From Pelagibius marinus (GTDB taxonomy: Bacteria; Pseudomonadota; Alphaproteobacteria; Kiloniellales; Kiloniellaceae): DNA of 64,000 nucleotides. Positions 17,471 to 25,381 of the stretch are shown in pieces. Under the pieces are notes generated by a model, which ran no database searches, was not told the DNA's origin, and was given only the letters and a program-made list of their open reading frames with translations. The DNA is taken from assembly GCF_014925385.1 (NCBI RefSeq), contig NZ_JACSDK010000011.1, forward strand, positions 57,537 to 121,536, written 5' to 3'. The position numbers and the translations under genes were made by a program. Position 1 is the stretch's first letter. Each line of letters opens with the position of its first letter.

Positions 17471-18257
17471 GATTGTTGCCCTCTGTGAAGTCGAGGATCA
17501 GTTCGGTCAGCTGTGCGGGCCGCTCGATGCAGGGCAGGTGCCCGGACCCCGCGATCACCTCGTAGCGCGCGCCGGGGATGAGGTCCGCCGTCTGGCGCAC
17601 CAGCTCCGGCGGCGTCGCGCCGTCCTCCTCGCCGACGACGCAGAGCGTCGGCACCGCGATCTGTTTCGCCTCTTCGGTGAAGTCGGCGTCGCGCAGCGCC
17701 GCGCAGGTGCCCAGGTAGCCTTCCACCGGCGTGCGCGTCAGCATGGCGTGCCAGCCCTGCAGCGCGATCGGATCGCTCTCGCGGAATTCCTCCGTGAACC
17801 AGCGCTCAAGGATCGCATCGGCGATGCTCGCGATGCCGCCGTCCTCGACGGCGGCCATGCGTTCGGCCCAGGCCTCGGCGGTGCCGACCTTATGGGCGGT
17901 GTCGCAGAGGATGAGGGCGGCGACCAGGTCCGGGCGGCTGGCGTAGAGCCCCTGGGCGATGAGCCCGCCGACGGAGAGGCCGCAGATGATGGCGTTTTCC
18001 ACCGCCAGGTCGTCCAACAGGGCCGCCAGGTCGGCCACGTGGTCGTCGATGCTGTAGGGGCTGTCGCCGGTCTCCGACAGGCCGTGGCCGCGCTTGTCGT
18101 AGAGCACGATGCGGAAGCGCTCGATCAGCCGCGCCACCACGTCGTCCCAGATGCGGAAGTCGGTGCCCAGCGAGTTGGCGAAGACCAGCGCCGGCCGGTC
18201 GGCCGGGCCCAGGTCCTCCACGTGCAGGACGACACCGTTCAGCACCCTGAAATCCAT
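17463..18257 (-). CDS. pcaD: 3-oxoadipate enol-lactonase
   Basis: A 264-aa alpha/beta hydrolase that opens 3-oxoadipate enol-lactone to 3-oxoadipate. The nucleophile elbow is GLSVGG (Ser at about residue 95), the acid is in VVGEEDGATPP and the catalytic histidine in GSGHLPCIERP. FANSLGTDFRIWDD and YDKRGHGLS are typical of PcaD. It is the first gene of the leftward pcaDCHGB operon and has a strong ribosome site (GGAGGAG, 6 bp before the ATG). The operon promoter should lie between 18258 and the PcaQ box near 18570, a gap that also holds a repeat element. Confidence 0.94.
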   Translation of the reverse strand: MDFRVLNGVVLHVEDLGPADRPALVFANSLGTDFRIWDDVVARLIERFRIVLYDKRGHGLSETGDSPYSIDDHVADLAALLDDLAVENAIICGLSVGGLIAQGLYASRPDLVAALILCDTAHKVGTAEAWAERMAAVEDGGIASIADAILERWFTEEFRESDPIALQGWHAMLTRTPVEGYLGTCAALRDADFTEEAKQIAVPTLCVVGEEDGATPPELVRQTADLIPGARYEVIAGSGHLPCIERPAQLTELILDFTEGNNLV

Positions 18258-18313
18258 ACTTATCTCCTCCGCATATGCCTGCAGTCCCTCTTAGGGGGCT
18301 TGCGGGCTGAAGA
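18258..18313 (-). promoter_or_regulatory. pcaD leader between start codon and repeat
   Basis: Only about 55 bp separate the pcaD start from the inserted repeat at 18314-18488. It contains the ribosome-binding site but no obvious -10/-35 pair, so the operon promoter may lie within or beyond the repeat, close to the PcaQ box. Confidence 0.35.
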
Positions 18314-18488
18314 TCCCCCTCACCCAGCTTCGCCTAAGCTCGATCTTCGATCTCGCTAAGGCTTCGCAACCCTCTCCCACGAAGGGGAGAGGGAAAGTAA
18401 GGCGAGGCCGCTTGAGAGTGCCCTCTCCCCTGGTGGGAGAGGGAGGGCCCCGCCCAACGAACCCCCTGGGGCGGGAGGGTGAGGGGGA
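18314..18488. repeat. Intergenic repeat with inverted ends
   Basis: A 175-bp GC-rich element in the pcaD-pcaQ gap. Its ends are inverted copies (TCCCCCTCACCC at 18314-18325, GGGTGAGGGGGA at 18477-18488). Inside are further hairpins such as CCCTCTCCC-ACGAAG-GGGAGAGGG near 18371 and CCCTCTCCCC-TGGT-GGGAGAGGG near 18421. Sequences of this design are dispersed in many proteobacterial genomes and behave like small non-autonomous palindromic elements. No protein is encoded. Confidence 0.65.
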
Positions 18489-18564
18489 ACACCGCTCGTC
18501 CATTCCTGAACGCGATCATTCCATACCTATTTCCATATTTAAAATGCTATGTTCTCATTCATTC

Positions 18565-18580
18565 ATAACCAAATGGATAT
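18565..18580. promoter_or_regulatory. Predicted PcaQ box
   Basis: ATAACC-AAAT-GGATAT is close to the ATAACC-N4-GGTTA-type dyad described for PcaQ in rhizobia. It ends only 5 bp before the pcaQ start codon and lies about 308 bp from the pcaD start. This fits PcaQ binding between the divergent genes and repressing its own gene, while activating pcaDCHGB. Confidence 0.6.
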
Positions 18581-18585
18581 GAAAA

Positions 18586-19506
18586 GTGGCGCCCGACAGC
18601 CGCATCAAGATCCGCCACCTGGCCTGCTTCCTGGAGGTCGCGGCCCGGCGCAGCTTCGGCGGCGCGGCGGAGGCCCTGGCCATCACCCAGCCGGCGGTCT
18701 CCAAGGCCATCGCCGATCTTGAGGACATTTTGGGCGTGGCGCTCTTCGAGCGCTCACGGCGCGGCGTCTTCCTGACCGGCTACGGCGAGGCTTTCCAGCG
18801 CTATGCCGGGGCCTCGCTGACCGCCCTGCGCCAGGGCGTCGACTCGGTCTCCCAGGCCCAGGCGCGCGGCGGCCATACCCTGGCGATCGGCGCCCTGCCG
18901 ACCAGCGCCAACCGCATCATGCCCCAGGCGGTGCTGCGCGCGAAGGCCGAGGGCCTGGGCGCCACGGTGCGCATCATAACCGGCCCCAATGAGCTGCTGC
19001 TGAACGAGCTGCGCCAGGGCGACCTGGACCTGGTGGTCGGCCGCCTGGCCGCGCCGCGCGCCATGCAGGCCCTGGCCTTCGAATACCTCTATTCGGAGGA
19101 GGTGGTCTTCGTCGTCCGTCCCGGCCACCCGCTGCTGGCGCACGAGACGGTGGAACTGGGCCAGCTCGCCGATTTCACGGTGATCCTGCCAACCCTGCGC
19201 TCGATCATCCGCCCGGAGGTCGACCGCTTGCTGGTCAGCCAAGGGGTGGCGCGCCTGCCCGAGGTCATCGAGTCGGTCTCGCCGGACTTCTCGCGGCGCT
19301 ACACCCGAACCACCGAGGCGGTCTGGATCATTTCCTACGGGGTGGTCGCCGATGACCTGGCCGAGGGCCTGCTGGCCCGCCTGCCGGTCAACGCCACCCC
19401 GGCGCAAGGCCCCGTCGGCCTCACCCAGCGCGCGGAGATGCCCGCCTCGGTAAGCCTGCAGATCCTCATGAAGGCGATCCGCGAGGTCGCGGCGGAGCAG
19501 GGGTGA
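18586..19506 (+). CDS. pcaQ: LysR-type activator of the pca operon
   Basis: A 306-aa LysR-family regulator divergent from pcaDCHGB. The N-terminal HTH is RIKIRHLACFLEVAA, SFGGAAEALAITQPAVSKAIADLE (about residues 21-44) and LFERSRRG. The effector domain carries PcaQ-type segments such as LAIGALPTSANRIMPQAVL and LLLNELRQGDLDLVVGRLA. In rhizobia PcaQ activates pcaDCHGB in response to 3-carboxymuconate. The start is a GTG at 18586; an alternative would need translation from inside the PcaQ box, so GTG is preferred although the ribosome site (GGATATGAAAA) is weak. No other regulator is nearby. Confidence 0.92.
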   Translation: MAPDSRIKIRHLACFLEVAARRSFGGAAEALAITQPAVSKAIADLEDILGVALFERSRRGVFLTGYGEAFQRYAGASLTALRQGVDSVSQAQARGGHTLAIGALPTSANRIMPQAVLRAKAEGLGATVRIITGPNELLLNELRQGDLDLVVGRLAAPRAMQALAFEYLYSEEVVFVVRPGHPLLAHETVELGQLADFTVILPTLRSIIRPEVDRLLVSQGVARLPEVIESVSPDFSRRYTRTTEAVWIISYGVVADDLAEGLLARLPVNATPAQGPVGLTQRAEMPASVSLQILMKAIREVAAEQG

Positions 19507-19599
19507 GAAAATCACGTCGCTCCTGCGCTTGACCGCTCCCGGCCGCCGTGGCTAGTGGCAGGGTGAGATAGAGCCGCGTCAGAAAAAGCAGGGATGCAC

Positions 19600-20919
19600 A
19601 TGCCAGCGAGTAGCGAATCTAGGAGTTACGATGCCGTCATCATCGGCGCCGGGGTGATCGGCGCCGCCATCGGGATGGAAATGGCCCGCGCCGGGTACAA
19701 GACGCTGAACGTCGACGCCCTGCCGGCGGCGGGCTACGGCCCGACCTCCAACTCCTGCGCCATCATCCGCGTGCATTACTCCACGTTGGACGGCACGGCC
19801 ATGGCCTACGACGGCTATTTTGACTGGAAGGACTGGCCCGGCTACCTGGGCGTGGCGGACGAGCGCGGCCACGCCATCTTCCATCACTGCGGCTGCCTGA
19901 TCATGAAGACCGAGCAGAACAAGGGCCTGGCCGCGGTGTTGAAGCACGTCGAGGCGCTGGACATCCCGCACGAGCACTGGGACGCCGACCGCATCCGCCA
20001 GGCCATTCCCGGCTACGATCTCAAGACCTTCTGGCCGGCGCGGCGCATGGAGGACCCGAACTTCGGCGAGCCCAGCGGCGGCGCCATTGACGGCGGCGTG
20101 TTCTTTCCCACCGCCGGCTACATCAGCGACCCGCAGCTCGCCAGCCACAACCTGCAGCGCGCCGCGGAAGCCGCCGGCGGCAGCTTCCTCTTCAACAGGA
20201 AGGTGGTGGAGATCCCGGTCGAGAACGGCAGGGTGCAAGGCGTGGTGCTGGACGACGGCACGCGCATCGCCGCGCCCGTCGTCGTGAACGTCGCCGGGCC
20301 GCACTCCTCCCAGATCAACAAACTCGTCGGCGCCGACGCCGACATGCGCATCACCACCAAGCCGCTGCGCCAGGAGGTGGTGCACCTGGACTCGCCCGAC
20401 GGCCTGAATTTCGAGAAGGACGGTATCGTCGTCTCCGACAGCGACATCGCCTGCTACATCCGCCCGGAGACCGGCAACCACATCCTGGTCGGCAGCGAGG
20501 ACCCGGAGTGCGACCCGCGCGAGGTGGTGGACCCGGACGACTACAACCGCGACCTCACCGACCAGGCGGTGACCCAGGCCTACCGCTACGCCCAGCGCCT
20601 GCCCAATGTGCCGGTGTCGCAGAGCCCCAAGGGCGTGGTCGATCTCTACGACGTGACCGAGGACTGGATCCCGATCTACGACCGCTCCTGCATCGACGGC
20701 TTCTACATGGCCATCGGCACCAGCGGCAATCAGTTCAAGAACGCCGGCGTCGCCGGGCGGCTGATGACCGCGCTCATCGGCTACGTCGAAGGCGGCGGCG
20801 ACCAGGACGGCAAGCCCCTGGCCTTCCAGCTGAAGCACCTGGACCGCACCATCGACACCGCGACCTTCTCGCGCCGCCGCGAGATCAACCCCGACAGCAG
20901 CTTCTCGGTGCTGGGGTAG
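19600..20919 (+). CDS. FAD-dependent amine/amino-acid oxidoreductase (DAO family)
   Basis: A flavoprotein of about 439 aa, of the D-amino-acid oxidase/sarcosine-oxidase beta family. The dinucleotide-binding motif is AVIIGAGVIGAAIGMEMARAG at the N-terminus. TSNSCAIIRVHYS, FPTAGYISDPQLASHNL, VVNVAGPHSSQIN and the C-terminal FYMAIGTSGNQFKNAGVAGRLM segment are family-conserved regions that hold FAD and substrate. The ATG at 19600 has an AGGG 6 bp upstream; the in-frame ATG at 19594 has none at usable distance. The substrate (sarcosine, dimethylglycine or a D-amino acid) cannot be set. It is followed by a hairpin repeat and an Fe-type alcohol dehydrogenase gene. Confidence 0.8.
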   Translation: MPASSESRSYDAVIIGAGVIGAAIGMEMARAGYKTLNVDALPAAGYGPTSNSCAIIRVHYSTLDGTAMAYDGYFDWKDWPGYLGVADERGHAIFHHCGCLIMKTEQNKGLAAVLKHVEALDIPHEHWDADRIRQAIPGYDLKTFWPARRMEDPNFGEPSGGAIDGGVFFPTAGYISDPQLASHNLQRAAEAAGGSFLFNRKVVEIPVENGRVQGVVLDDGTRIAAPVVVNVAGPHSSQINKLVGADADMRITTKPLRQEVVHLDSPDGLNFEKDGIVVSDSDIACYIRPETGNHILVGSEDPECDPREVVDPDDYNRDLTDQAVTQAYRYAQRLPNVPVSQSPKGVVDLYDVTEDWIPIYDRSCIDGFYMAIGTSGNQFKNAGVAGRLMTALIGYVEGGGDQDGKPLAFQLKHLDRTIDTATFSRRREINPDSSFSVLG

Positions 20920-20963
20920 GTCTGGCCGAGCAATTGATGCACGACCTTCTCACCTGTACAGCT

Positions 20964-20995
20964 GTCGTCCCGGCACTTGTTGCCGGGACCCATTG
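20964..20995. repeat. Hairpin repeat, left copy
   Basis: A 32-bp repeat whose core is an 8-bp stem (TCCCGGCA / TGCCGGGA) around the loop CTTGT, followed by CCCATTG. An inverted copy lies at 21302-21333, on the other side of the GIY-YIG gene; 28 of 32 positions agree and the four differences preserve base pairing. The copy may also act as a terminator for the upstream oxidoreductase gene, but no T-tract follows. Confidence 0.75.
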
Positions 20996-20997
20996 CC

Positions 20998-21285
20998 CTA
21001 TCCGTTCAGATGGTCGTAAAGGTCTTCCCACTCGGGGTTGCCACGTTCGATTAGCCGGGCTTTCCAGGCGCGAGGCCACTCCTTCATTGTCTTTTCGCGC
21101 TGAATCGCCCGCTCGATCGCTTCGTGTGTCTCGACATGGACAAGTCGCGTGACATTGTATTTCTGGACGAAGCGCGAACCTCGGCCCTGTCGGTGTTCCC
21201 GCACCCTTCGGGCGATGTCGTTGGTTACGCCAATATAGAGCGTTCCGTTCTTGCGGCTTGCAAGGATGTAAACATAGTAGGGCAT
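20998..21285 (-). CDS. GIY-YIG nuclease family protein
   Basis: A 95-aa single-domain protein starting MPYYVYILASRKNGTLYIG. The GIY-YIG motif is present as YVYIL followed by LYIGVTNDIARRVREHR; the arginine of ARRVREH and the glutamate of IEREK-like sequence (AIQREKTMKEWPR) complete the active-site pattern. A frame open to 21399 would add an N-terminal extension, but that part is translated from the adjacent hairpin repeat (VPGLVPGTHW), so the ATG at 21285 is chosen. Proteins of this group (UPF0213/YhbQ-like) are small nucleases of uncertain role and often occur as isolated genes. Here the gene lies exactly between two inverted hairpin repeats, which suggests that gene and repeats move or are maintained together. 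Confidence 0.85.
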   Translation of the reverse strand: MPYYVYILASRKNGTLYIGVTNDIARRVREHRQGRGSRFVQKYNVTRLVHVETHEAIERAIQREKTMKEWPRAWKARLIERGNPEWEDLYDHLNG

Positions 21286-21301
21286 TGCCACGCGTAGCTG
21301 C

Positions 21302-21333
21302 CAATGGGTCCCGGGGACAAGCCCCGGGACGAC
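21302..21333. repeat. Hairpin repeat, right inverted copy
   Basis: Inverted partner of 20964-20995. Read on the minus strand it has the same GTCG start, CTTGT loop and CCCATTG end, with the stem changed to TCCCGGGG / CCCCGGGA. The change is compensatory on both sides of the stem. It lies 16 bp upstream of the GIY-YIG start codon and in the leader of the Fe-type alcohol dehydrogenase gene. Confidence 0.75.
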
Positions 21334-21413
21334 GAAGATGTATAGGTATAACCTTCGCAGTGCCGCTACGCGAGAAGCACGAAGCCACGAGAACGCCAAC
21401 CGGAGACCATGTA

Positions 21414-22526
21414 ATGGCGACCATCTCCTACCTGACGCGCATCGAGTTCGACGAAGGTCTGGCGAAGAAGCTGCCGGACTTCTGCGCCGAGCTGGGCATG
21501 ACGCGCCCGCTGCTGGTGACCGACGCGGGCCTGACCGCCCTGGGTCTGACCGCGCAGATCGGCGGGTATTTCGCCACGATGCCGGCGGTCTACGACGGCA
21601 CGCCGGCCAATCCCACCGAGGCGGCGGTGCTGGAGGCGCTGGAGCGCTACAAGGCGGAAAAGTGTGACGGCATCGTCGCGTTGGGCGGCGGCTCGTCGAT
21701 CGACCTCGCCAAGGGCTTGCGTCTGCTGGCGGTGCACGCCCCGCCGCTGGCGGACTACGCGGCCGTCGAAGGCGGCGTGGCGAAGATCAAGGGGCCGCTG
21801 CCGCCGATGATCGCGGCGCCGACCACGGCGGGCACGGGCTCGGAGGTCGGCCGCGGCGCGGTCATCATCATGGAGGACGGCCGCAAGCTCGGCGTGCTCT
21901 CGCCGCTGCTGCTGCCCAGCATTGCCGTATGCGATCCGGAGCTGACCTACGGCCTGCCGCCGCAGCTGACCGCGGCTACCGGCATGGACGCCCTGGCGCA
22001 CTGCCTGGAGACCTACATGTCGCCGGCGGTGAATCCGCCGGCCGAGGCCATCGCGCTGGAAGGTCTCGCGCGCGGATTCGGCGCCCTGCGCCGCGCCGTC
22101 GCCGACGGCCGCGACAAGGAGGCGCGCTGGGACATGATGATGGCGGCCATGGAAGGCGCCATGGCTTTCCAGAAGGGTCTCGGCGCGGTGCACGCGCTGT
22201 CGCACCCGCTGGGCGCGCTGCCCGGCCTGTCGCTGCACCACGGCACCCTGAACGCCGTGCTGCTGCCGGCGGTGCTGCGCTTCAACCGCGCGGCCATCGG
22301 CGCCAAGTGGGACAAGCTGGCGGTGCTGCTGGGCGGCGCGCCGGACGAGGTGATCGCGCGGCTCAACGCCGAGATCGGCCTGCCGGCGACGCTCTCGGCC
22401 ATGGGCGTCGGCGAGGCCGTCTTGCCGGCGATCGCCAAGGCGGCGCTGAAGGACCACTGCCACGCCACCAACCCGCGCCTGGCCAGCGAGGCGGACTACT
22501 TCGCCCTGCTGCAGGAAGCGTTCTAG
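21414..22526 (+). CDS. Iron-containing (group III) alcohol dehydrogenase
   Basis: A 370-aa NAD-dependent dehydrogenase of the Fe-ADH superfamily. The N-terminal half has the nucleotide-binding ALGGGSSIDLAKG motif (about residues 87-99) and PTTAGTGSEV. The metal ligands are in the second half: TGMDALAHCLETY, GAVHALSHPLGA and LHHGTLNAVLLP, giving one Asp and three His. The ATG at 21414 is preceded by CGGAG at 8-9 bp; a frame open upstream to 21258 crosses the hairpin repeat and is not coding. Relatives act on 4-hydroxybutyrate, lactaldehyde, methanol or choline-derived alcohols; the specific substrate is not apparent. The neighbouring FAD oxidoreductase could make an aldehyde substrate, but this is inference. 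Confidence 0.88.
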   Translation: MATISYLTRIEFDEGLAKKLPDFCAELGMTRPLLVTDAGLTALGLTAQIGGYFATMPAVYDGTPANPTEAAVLEALERYKAEKCDGIVALGGGSSIDLAKGLRLLAVHAPPLADYAAVEGGVAKIKGPLPPMIAAPTTAGTGSEVGRGAVIIMEDGRKLGVLSPLLLPSIAVCDPELTYGLPPQLTAATGMDALAHCLETYMSPAVNPPAEAIALEGLARGFGALRRAVADGRDKEARWDMMMAAMEGAMAFQKGLGAVHALSHPLGALPGLSLHHGTLNAVLLPAVLRFNRAAIGAKWDKLAVLLGGAPDEVIARLNAEIGLPATLSAMGVGEAVLPAIAKAALKDHCHATNPRLASEADYFALLQEAF

Positions 22527-22542
22527 CCCCCCTTCATCCGGC

Positions 22543-23490
22543 TCAGCCGAGGCAGTCCTTCAGGGCGGCGGCGTTGCGGCGCAGCAGTTCGAAATAGAGT
22601 TCCGGGCCGTCGGGGATGTCGGCGCCCAGGGGGTCGAGCAGGCCGACCTTCGCCTGCGTGCCTTCGGTCACCACTTCCAGCAGCCGCGGCTCGAACTGCG
22701 GTTCGGCGAAGACGCAGCGCGCGCCCAGTTCGGCGACCTTGGCGCGGATCTGCTTCAGGCGCGCGGCGCCCGGCTGGCGGTCCGGGTCGACGGTGACCGA
22801 GCCGACATTGTTGAGGGCGAAGCGGGTATCGAAATACTGGAAGGCGTCGTGGAAGACGACGAAGGGTGCGTCCTTCACCGGCGCCAGGTCGTATTCGACC
22901 TCCTGGACCAGCTGGTCGAGGCGGTAGGACATGATCCTGGTATTGGCGAGGTAGATGCCGCTGTTGTCGGGATCGGCGCGGGTCAGGGCTTCGGCGACGG
23001 CGGCGACGATGGCCTTGGCGTTGTCCGGGTCGAGCCAGAGGTGCATGTCGGTCTCGCCGTGCTCACCGTCGCCGTGCGATTCGTCGTGTTCTTCCTCCTC
23101 CTCGTGGGCCTCCCAGGCGCCGCCGGCGCGGTAGGGCAGGAGCTTCAGGCCGGGGATCCCGGACAGTTCCACCACCTCGGCGTCCTGGGCCAGGGTGGCG
23201 ATGGAGGAGGCGAGGAAGGTCTCCAGGCTCTCGCCGACCCAGACCACGACCTTGGCCTCTTCCAGCGCCGCGGCGTCGGAGGGCTTCAGGCTGTAGCTGT
23301 GCGGCGAGGCGCCGCCCTCGACGATCAGGTGGGGCGTGCCCGCGCCCTGCATGGCCGCGGCCACTAGGGAATGCACCGGCTTGATCGAGGTGACCACCGT
23401 GACCGGCGCGGCGGACGCGGGCAGGACGGAGGCCAGGGCCAGGGCGGCGAGGGCGGCGGGGAAGCAGGACCAAAGGCGGGGTCGACGCAT
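22543..23490 (-). CDS. znuA: Zinc ABC transporter substrate-binding protein
   Basis: A 315-aa periplasmic zinc-binding protein. The start at 23490 gives a clean signal peptide (MRRPRLWSCFPAALAALALA, cleavage near ASAAP) and has AAGGG 5 bp upstream; a longer frame to 23646 has no signal-like start. Zinc ligands of the cluster A-I family are visible as His in SIKPVHSLVAA, GASPHSYSLKPSDA, VFHDAFQYF and a carboxylate near the C-terminus. A histidine/glutamate-rich loop (HEEEEEHDESHGDGEHGE) lies between the first and second lobes, as in ZnuA. It is divergent from znuCB-zur with a Zur box between. Confidence 0.94.
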   Translation of the reverse strand: MRRPRLWSCFPAALAALALASVLPASAAPVTVVTSIKPVHSLVAAAMQGAGTPHLIVEGGASPHSYSLKPSDAAALEEAKVVVWVGESLETFLASSIATLAQDAEVVELSGIPGLKLLPYRAGGAWEAHEEEEEHDESHGDGEHGETDMHLWLDPDNAKAIVAAVAEALTRADPDNSGIYLANTRIMSYRLDQLVQEVEYDLAPVKDAPFVVFHDAFQYFDTRFALNNVGSVTVDPDRQPGAARLKQIRAKVAELGARCVFAEPQFEPRLLEVVTEGTQAKVGLLDPLGADIPDGPELYFELLRRNAAALKDCLG

Positions 23491-23526
23491 GGGAACCCTT
23501 CTCGATAAAGTTCTGGGCGGACAGAA

Positions 23527-23545
23527 AATGTAATGATATAACGTT
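23527..23545. promoter_or_regulatory. Predicted Zur box between znuA and znuCB
   Basis: AATGTAATGATATAACGTT is an imperfect 19-bp dyad (6 of 9 half-site pairs match) and resembles the AATGTTATAnTATAACATT consensus of alphaproteobacterial Zur. It lies 37 bp upstream of znuA and about 85 bp upstream of the preferred znuC start, so zinc-loaded Zur could repress both directions from this site. Confidence 0.7.
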
Positions 23546-23630
23546 CGGAGTCCAGCCTGACAATGACCTATTGGGCCAATACCTGTTGGATCCCTCTGGG
23601 TCGTCGGCACCCGTGCCAGAGGTTCAAACC

Positions 23631-24545
23631 GTGTCGCTGACCGCAAGCAATGAAACGCCGGGCCAGACCGTCCCGCAGCCTGCCGCCGCGCCGGCTGCGC
23701 CTCTGATCGAGGTGAGAGGGCTCGGTGTGCAGCGCGGCGGCCGCTGGCTGGTGCGCGGCGTCGACCTGGCGATCCGCCCCGGCGAGATCGTCACCCTCAT
23801 CGGCCCCAACGGCAGCGGCAAGAGCACCACCGTGCGCGCCCTGCTGGGCATCCTGGAGCCCAGCGCCGGGGAGGTGATCCGCCGGCCCGGCCTCAACATC
23901 GGCTACGTGCCGCAGCGCCTCACCATCGACTGGACCATGCCGCTGACAGTGCGCCGGCTGATGACGCTCACCGGGCGCCACGGCGCGGCGGAGATCCGGG
24001 CGGCGCTGCAGGAGGTGGGCATCGAGCACCTGGCCGAGGCGCCGGTGCAGCAGCTCTCCGGCGGCGAGTTCCAACGCGCCCTCCTGGCCCGCGCCATCAT
24101 CCGCCGCCCGGCGCTGCTGGTGCTGGACGAGCCGGTGCAGGGCGTCGACTTCGCCGGCGAGATCGCGCTCTACCAGCTGATCCACGACATCCGCGAGCGC
24201 CTGGGCTGCGGCATCCTGATGATCTCCCACGACCTGCACATCGTCATGGGGCAGACCGATACCGTGGTCTGTCTCAACGGCCACGTCTGCTGCTCCGGCA
24301 CGCCCCAGGTGGTGACCGAGAGCCCCGAGTACCGCGCGCTATTCGGCGCCCAGGCGGCCTCGGCCCTGGCCATCTACCGCCACCACCATGACCACGTCCA
24401 CCTGGAAGATGGGCGTGTGGTCCGCACAGCGGACGGGGGCCGCGTCGTGCCCGAACACGATCATGATCACGGGTCCTGCGGCCAAGATCACGACCATGGG
24501 CACAGCCACGGGCAGGGGCAGGGGAGCGGCGGCGATGCCGGATGA
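23631..24545 (+). CDS. znuC: Zinc ABC transporter ATP-binding protein
   Basis: The ATPase of the ZnuABC importer. Walker A is GPNGSGKST, the signature is LSGGEFQRALLARAI, Walker B is LLVLDEPVQGVD and the switch histidine is in MISHDLHIVMG. The C-terminus is unusual: a tail of about 60 aa rich in histidine (HHHDHVH, EHDHDHG, DHDHGHSHG), which may bind zinc. The GTG at 23631 is preferred because AGAGG lies 8 bp upstream; a TTG at 23571 would add 20 residues without a ribosome site. It overlaps znuB by 4 bp. Role and partners follow from family and context. Confidence 0.92.
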   Translation: MSLTASNETPGQTVPQPAAAPAAPLIEVRGLGVQRGGRWLVRGVDLAIRPGEIVTLIGPNGSGKSTTVRALLGILEPSAGEVIRRPGLNIGYVPQRLTIDWTMPLTVRRLMTLTGRHGAAEIRAALQEVGIEHLAEAPVQQLSGGEFQRALLARAIIRRPALLVLDEPVQGVDFAGEIALYQLIHDIRERLGCGILMISHDLHIVMGQTDTVVCLNGHVCCSGTPQVVTESPEYRALFGAQAASALAIYRHHHDHVHLEDGRVVRTADGGRVVPEHDHDHGSCGQDHDHGHSHGQGQGSGGDAG

Positions 24546-25381
24546 CGCCCATGCTTGACGATTTCTTCACCCGCGCCCTGATCGGCGGCATCGGGGTGGC
24601 GCTGGTGGCGGGCCCGCTGGGCTGCTTCATCGTCTGGCGGCGCATGGCCTACTTCGGCGACACCATGGCGCACTCGGCCCTGCTCGGCGTCGCCCTGGCC
24701 TTCCTCTTCGACATCCACATCACCCTCGGCGTCTTCGCCATCACCGCCACGGTGGCCTTCGCGCTGGTGCTGCTGCAGCGCCAGGTGGCCCTGCCCACCG
24801 ACGCGCTGCTGGGCATTCTCTCGCACTCGACGCTGGCGCTGGGCCTGGTGCTGGTCGCCTTCATGGCCTGGCTGCGCATCGACCTCTTGAGCTATCTCTT
24901 CGGCGACCTGCTGGCGGTCTCGCGCTTCGACATCGCGCTGATCTACGGCGGCGGCGCCGCGGTGCTGGGCATATTGGCGCTGATCTGGCGGCCGTTGCTC
25001 GCCGGCACGGTCAGCGAGGAGCTGGCCGCCGCCGAGGCGCTGCATCCCGAGCGCACGCGCCTCGCCTTCATGGTGCTCATGGCGGCGGTCATCGCCATCG
25101 CCATGAAGATCGTCGGCATCCTGCTCATCACCTCGCTGCTGGTCATCCCGGCGGCGACGGCGCGGCGCTTTGCCGGCGGCCCGGAACGGATGGCCCTGCT
25201 GGCCGCGGGCTTCGGCGCCCTCGCGGTGGCGCTCGGCCTCTTCGGCTCGCTGCAGTTCGACACGCCCTCGGGCCCCTCGGTGGTGGTGGCGGCGCTGCTG
25301 CTGTTCCTGGGCGGCCTGCTGCCGCTGGCCCTGAACCGCTCCGGCGGCCGGCGCGGCGGCGGGCGGGAGGGCGCGCGATGA
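24542..25381 (+). CDS. znuB: Zinc ABC transporter permease
   Basis: A 279-aa inner-membrane permease of the ABC-3 family with about eight hydrophobic segments. MAYFGDTMAHSALLGVAL near the N-terminus, and KIVGILLITSLLVIPAATAR in the second half, are the hallmark sequences of ZnuB/TroC proteins. It overlaps znuC and zur by 4 bp each (ATGA), so znuC-znuB-zur are translationally coupled. The C-terminus is an arginine/glycine-rich cytoplasmic tail. Confidence 0.94.
   Translation: MTPMLDDFFTRALIGGIGVALVAGPLGCFIVWRRMAYFGDTMAHSALLGVALAFLFDIHITLGVFAITATVAFALVLLQRQVALPTDALLGILSHSTLALGLVLVAFMAWLRIDLLSYLFGDLLAVSRFDIALIYGGGAAVLGILALIWRPLLAGTVSEELAAAEALHPERTRLAFMVLMAAVIAIAMKIVGILLITSLLVIPAATARRFAGGPERMALLAAGFGALAVALGLFGSLQFDTPSGPSVVVAALLLFLGGLLPLALNRSGGRRGGGREGAR

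Noticed and set aside
23571..23630. TTG start 20 codons upstream for znuC
   Set aside because: No ribosome site and poorly conserved sequence, whereas the GTG at 23631 has AGAGG at 8 bp; the upstream start cannot be fully excluded.
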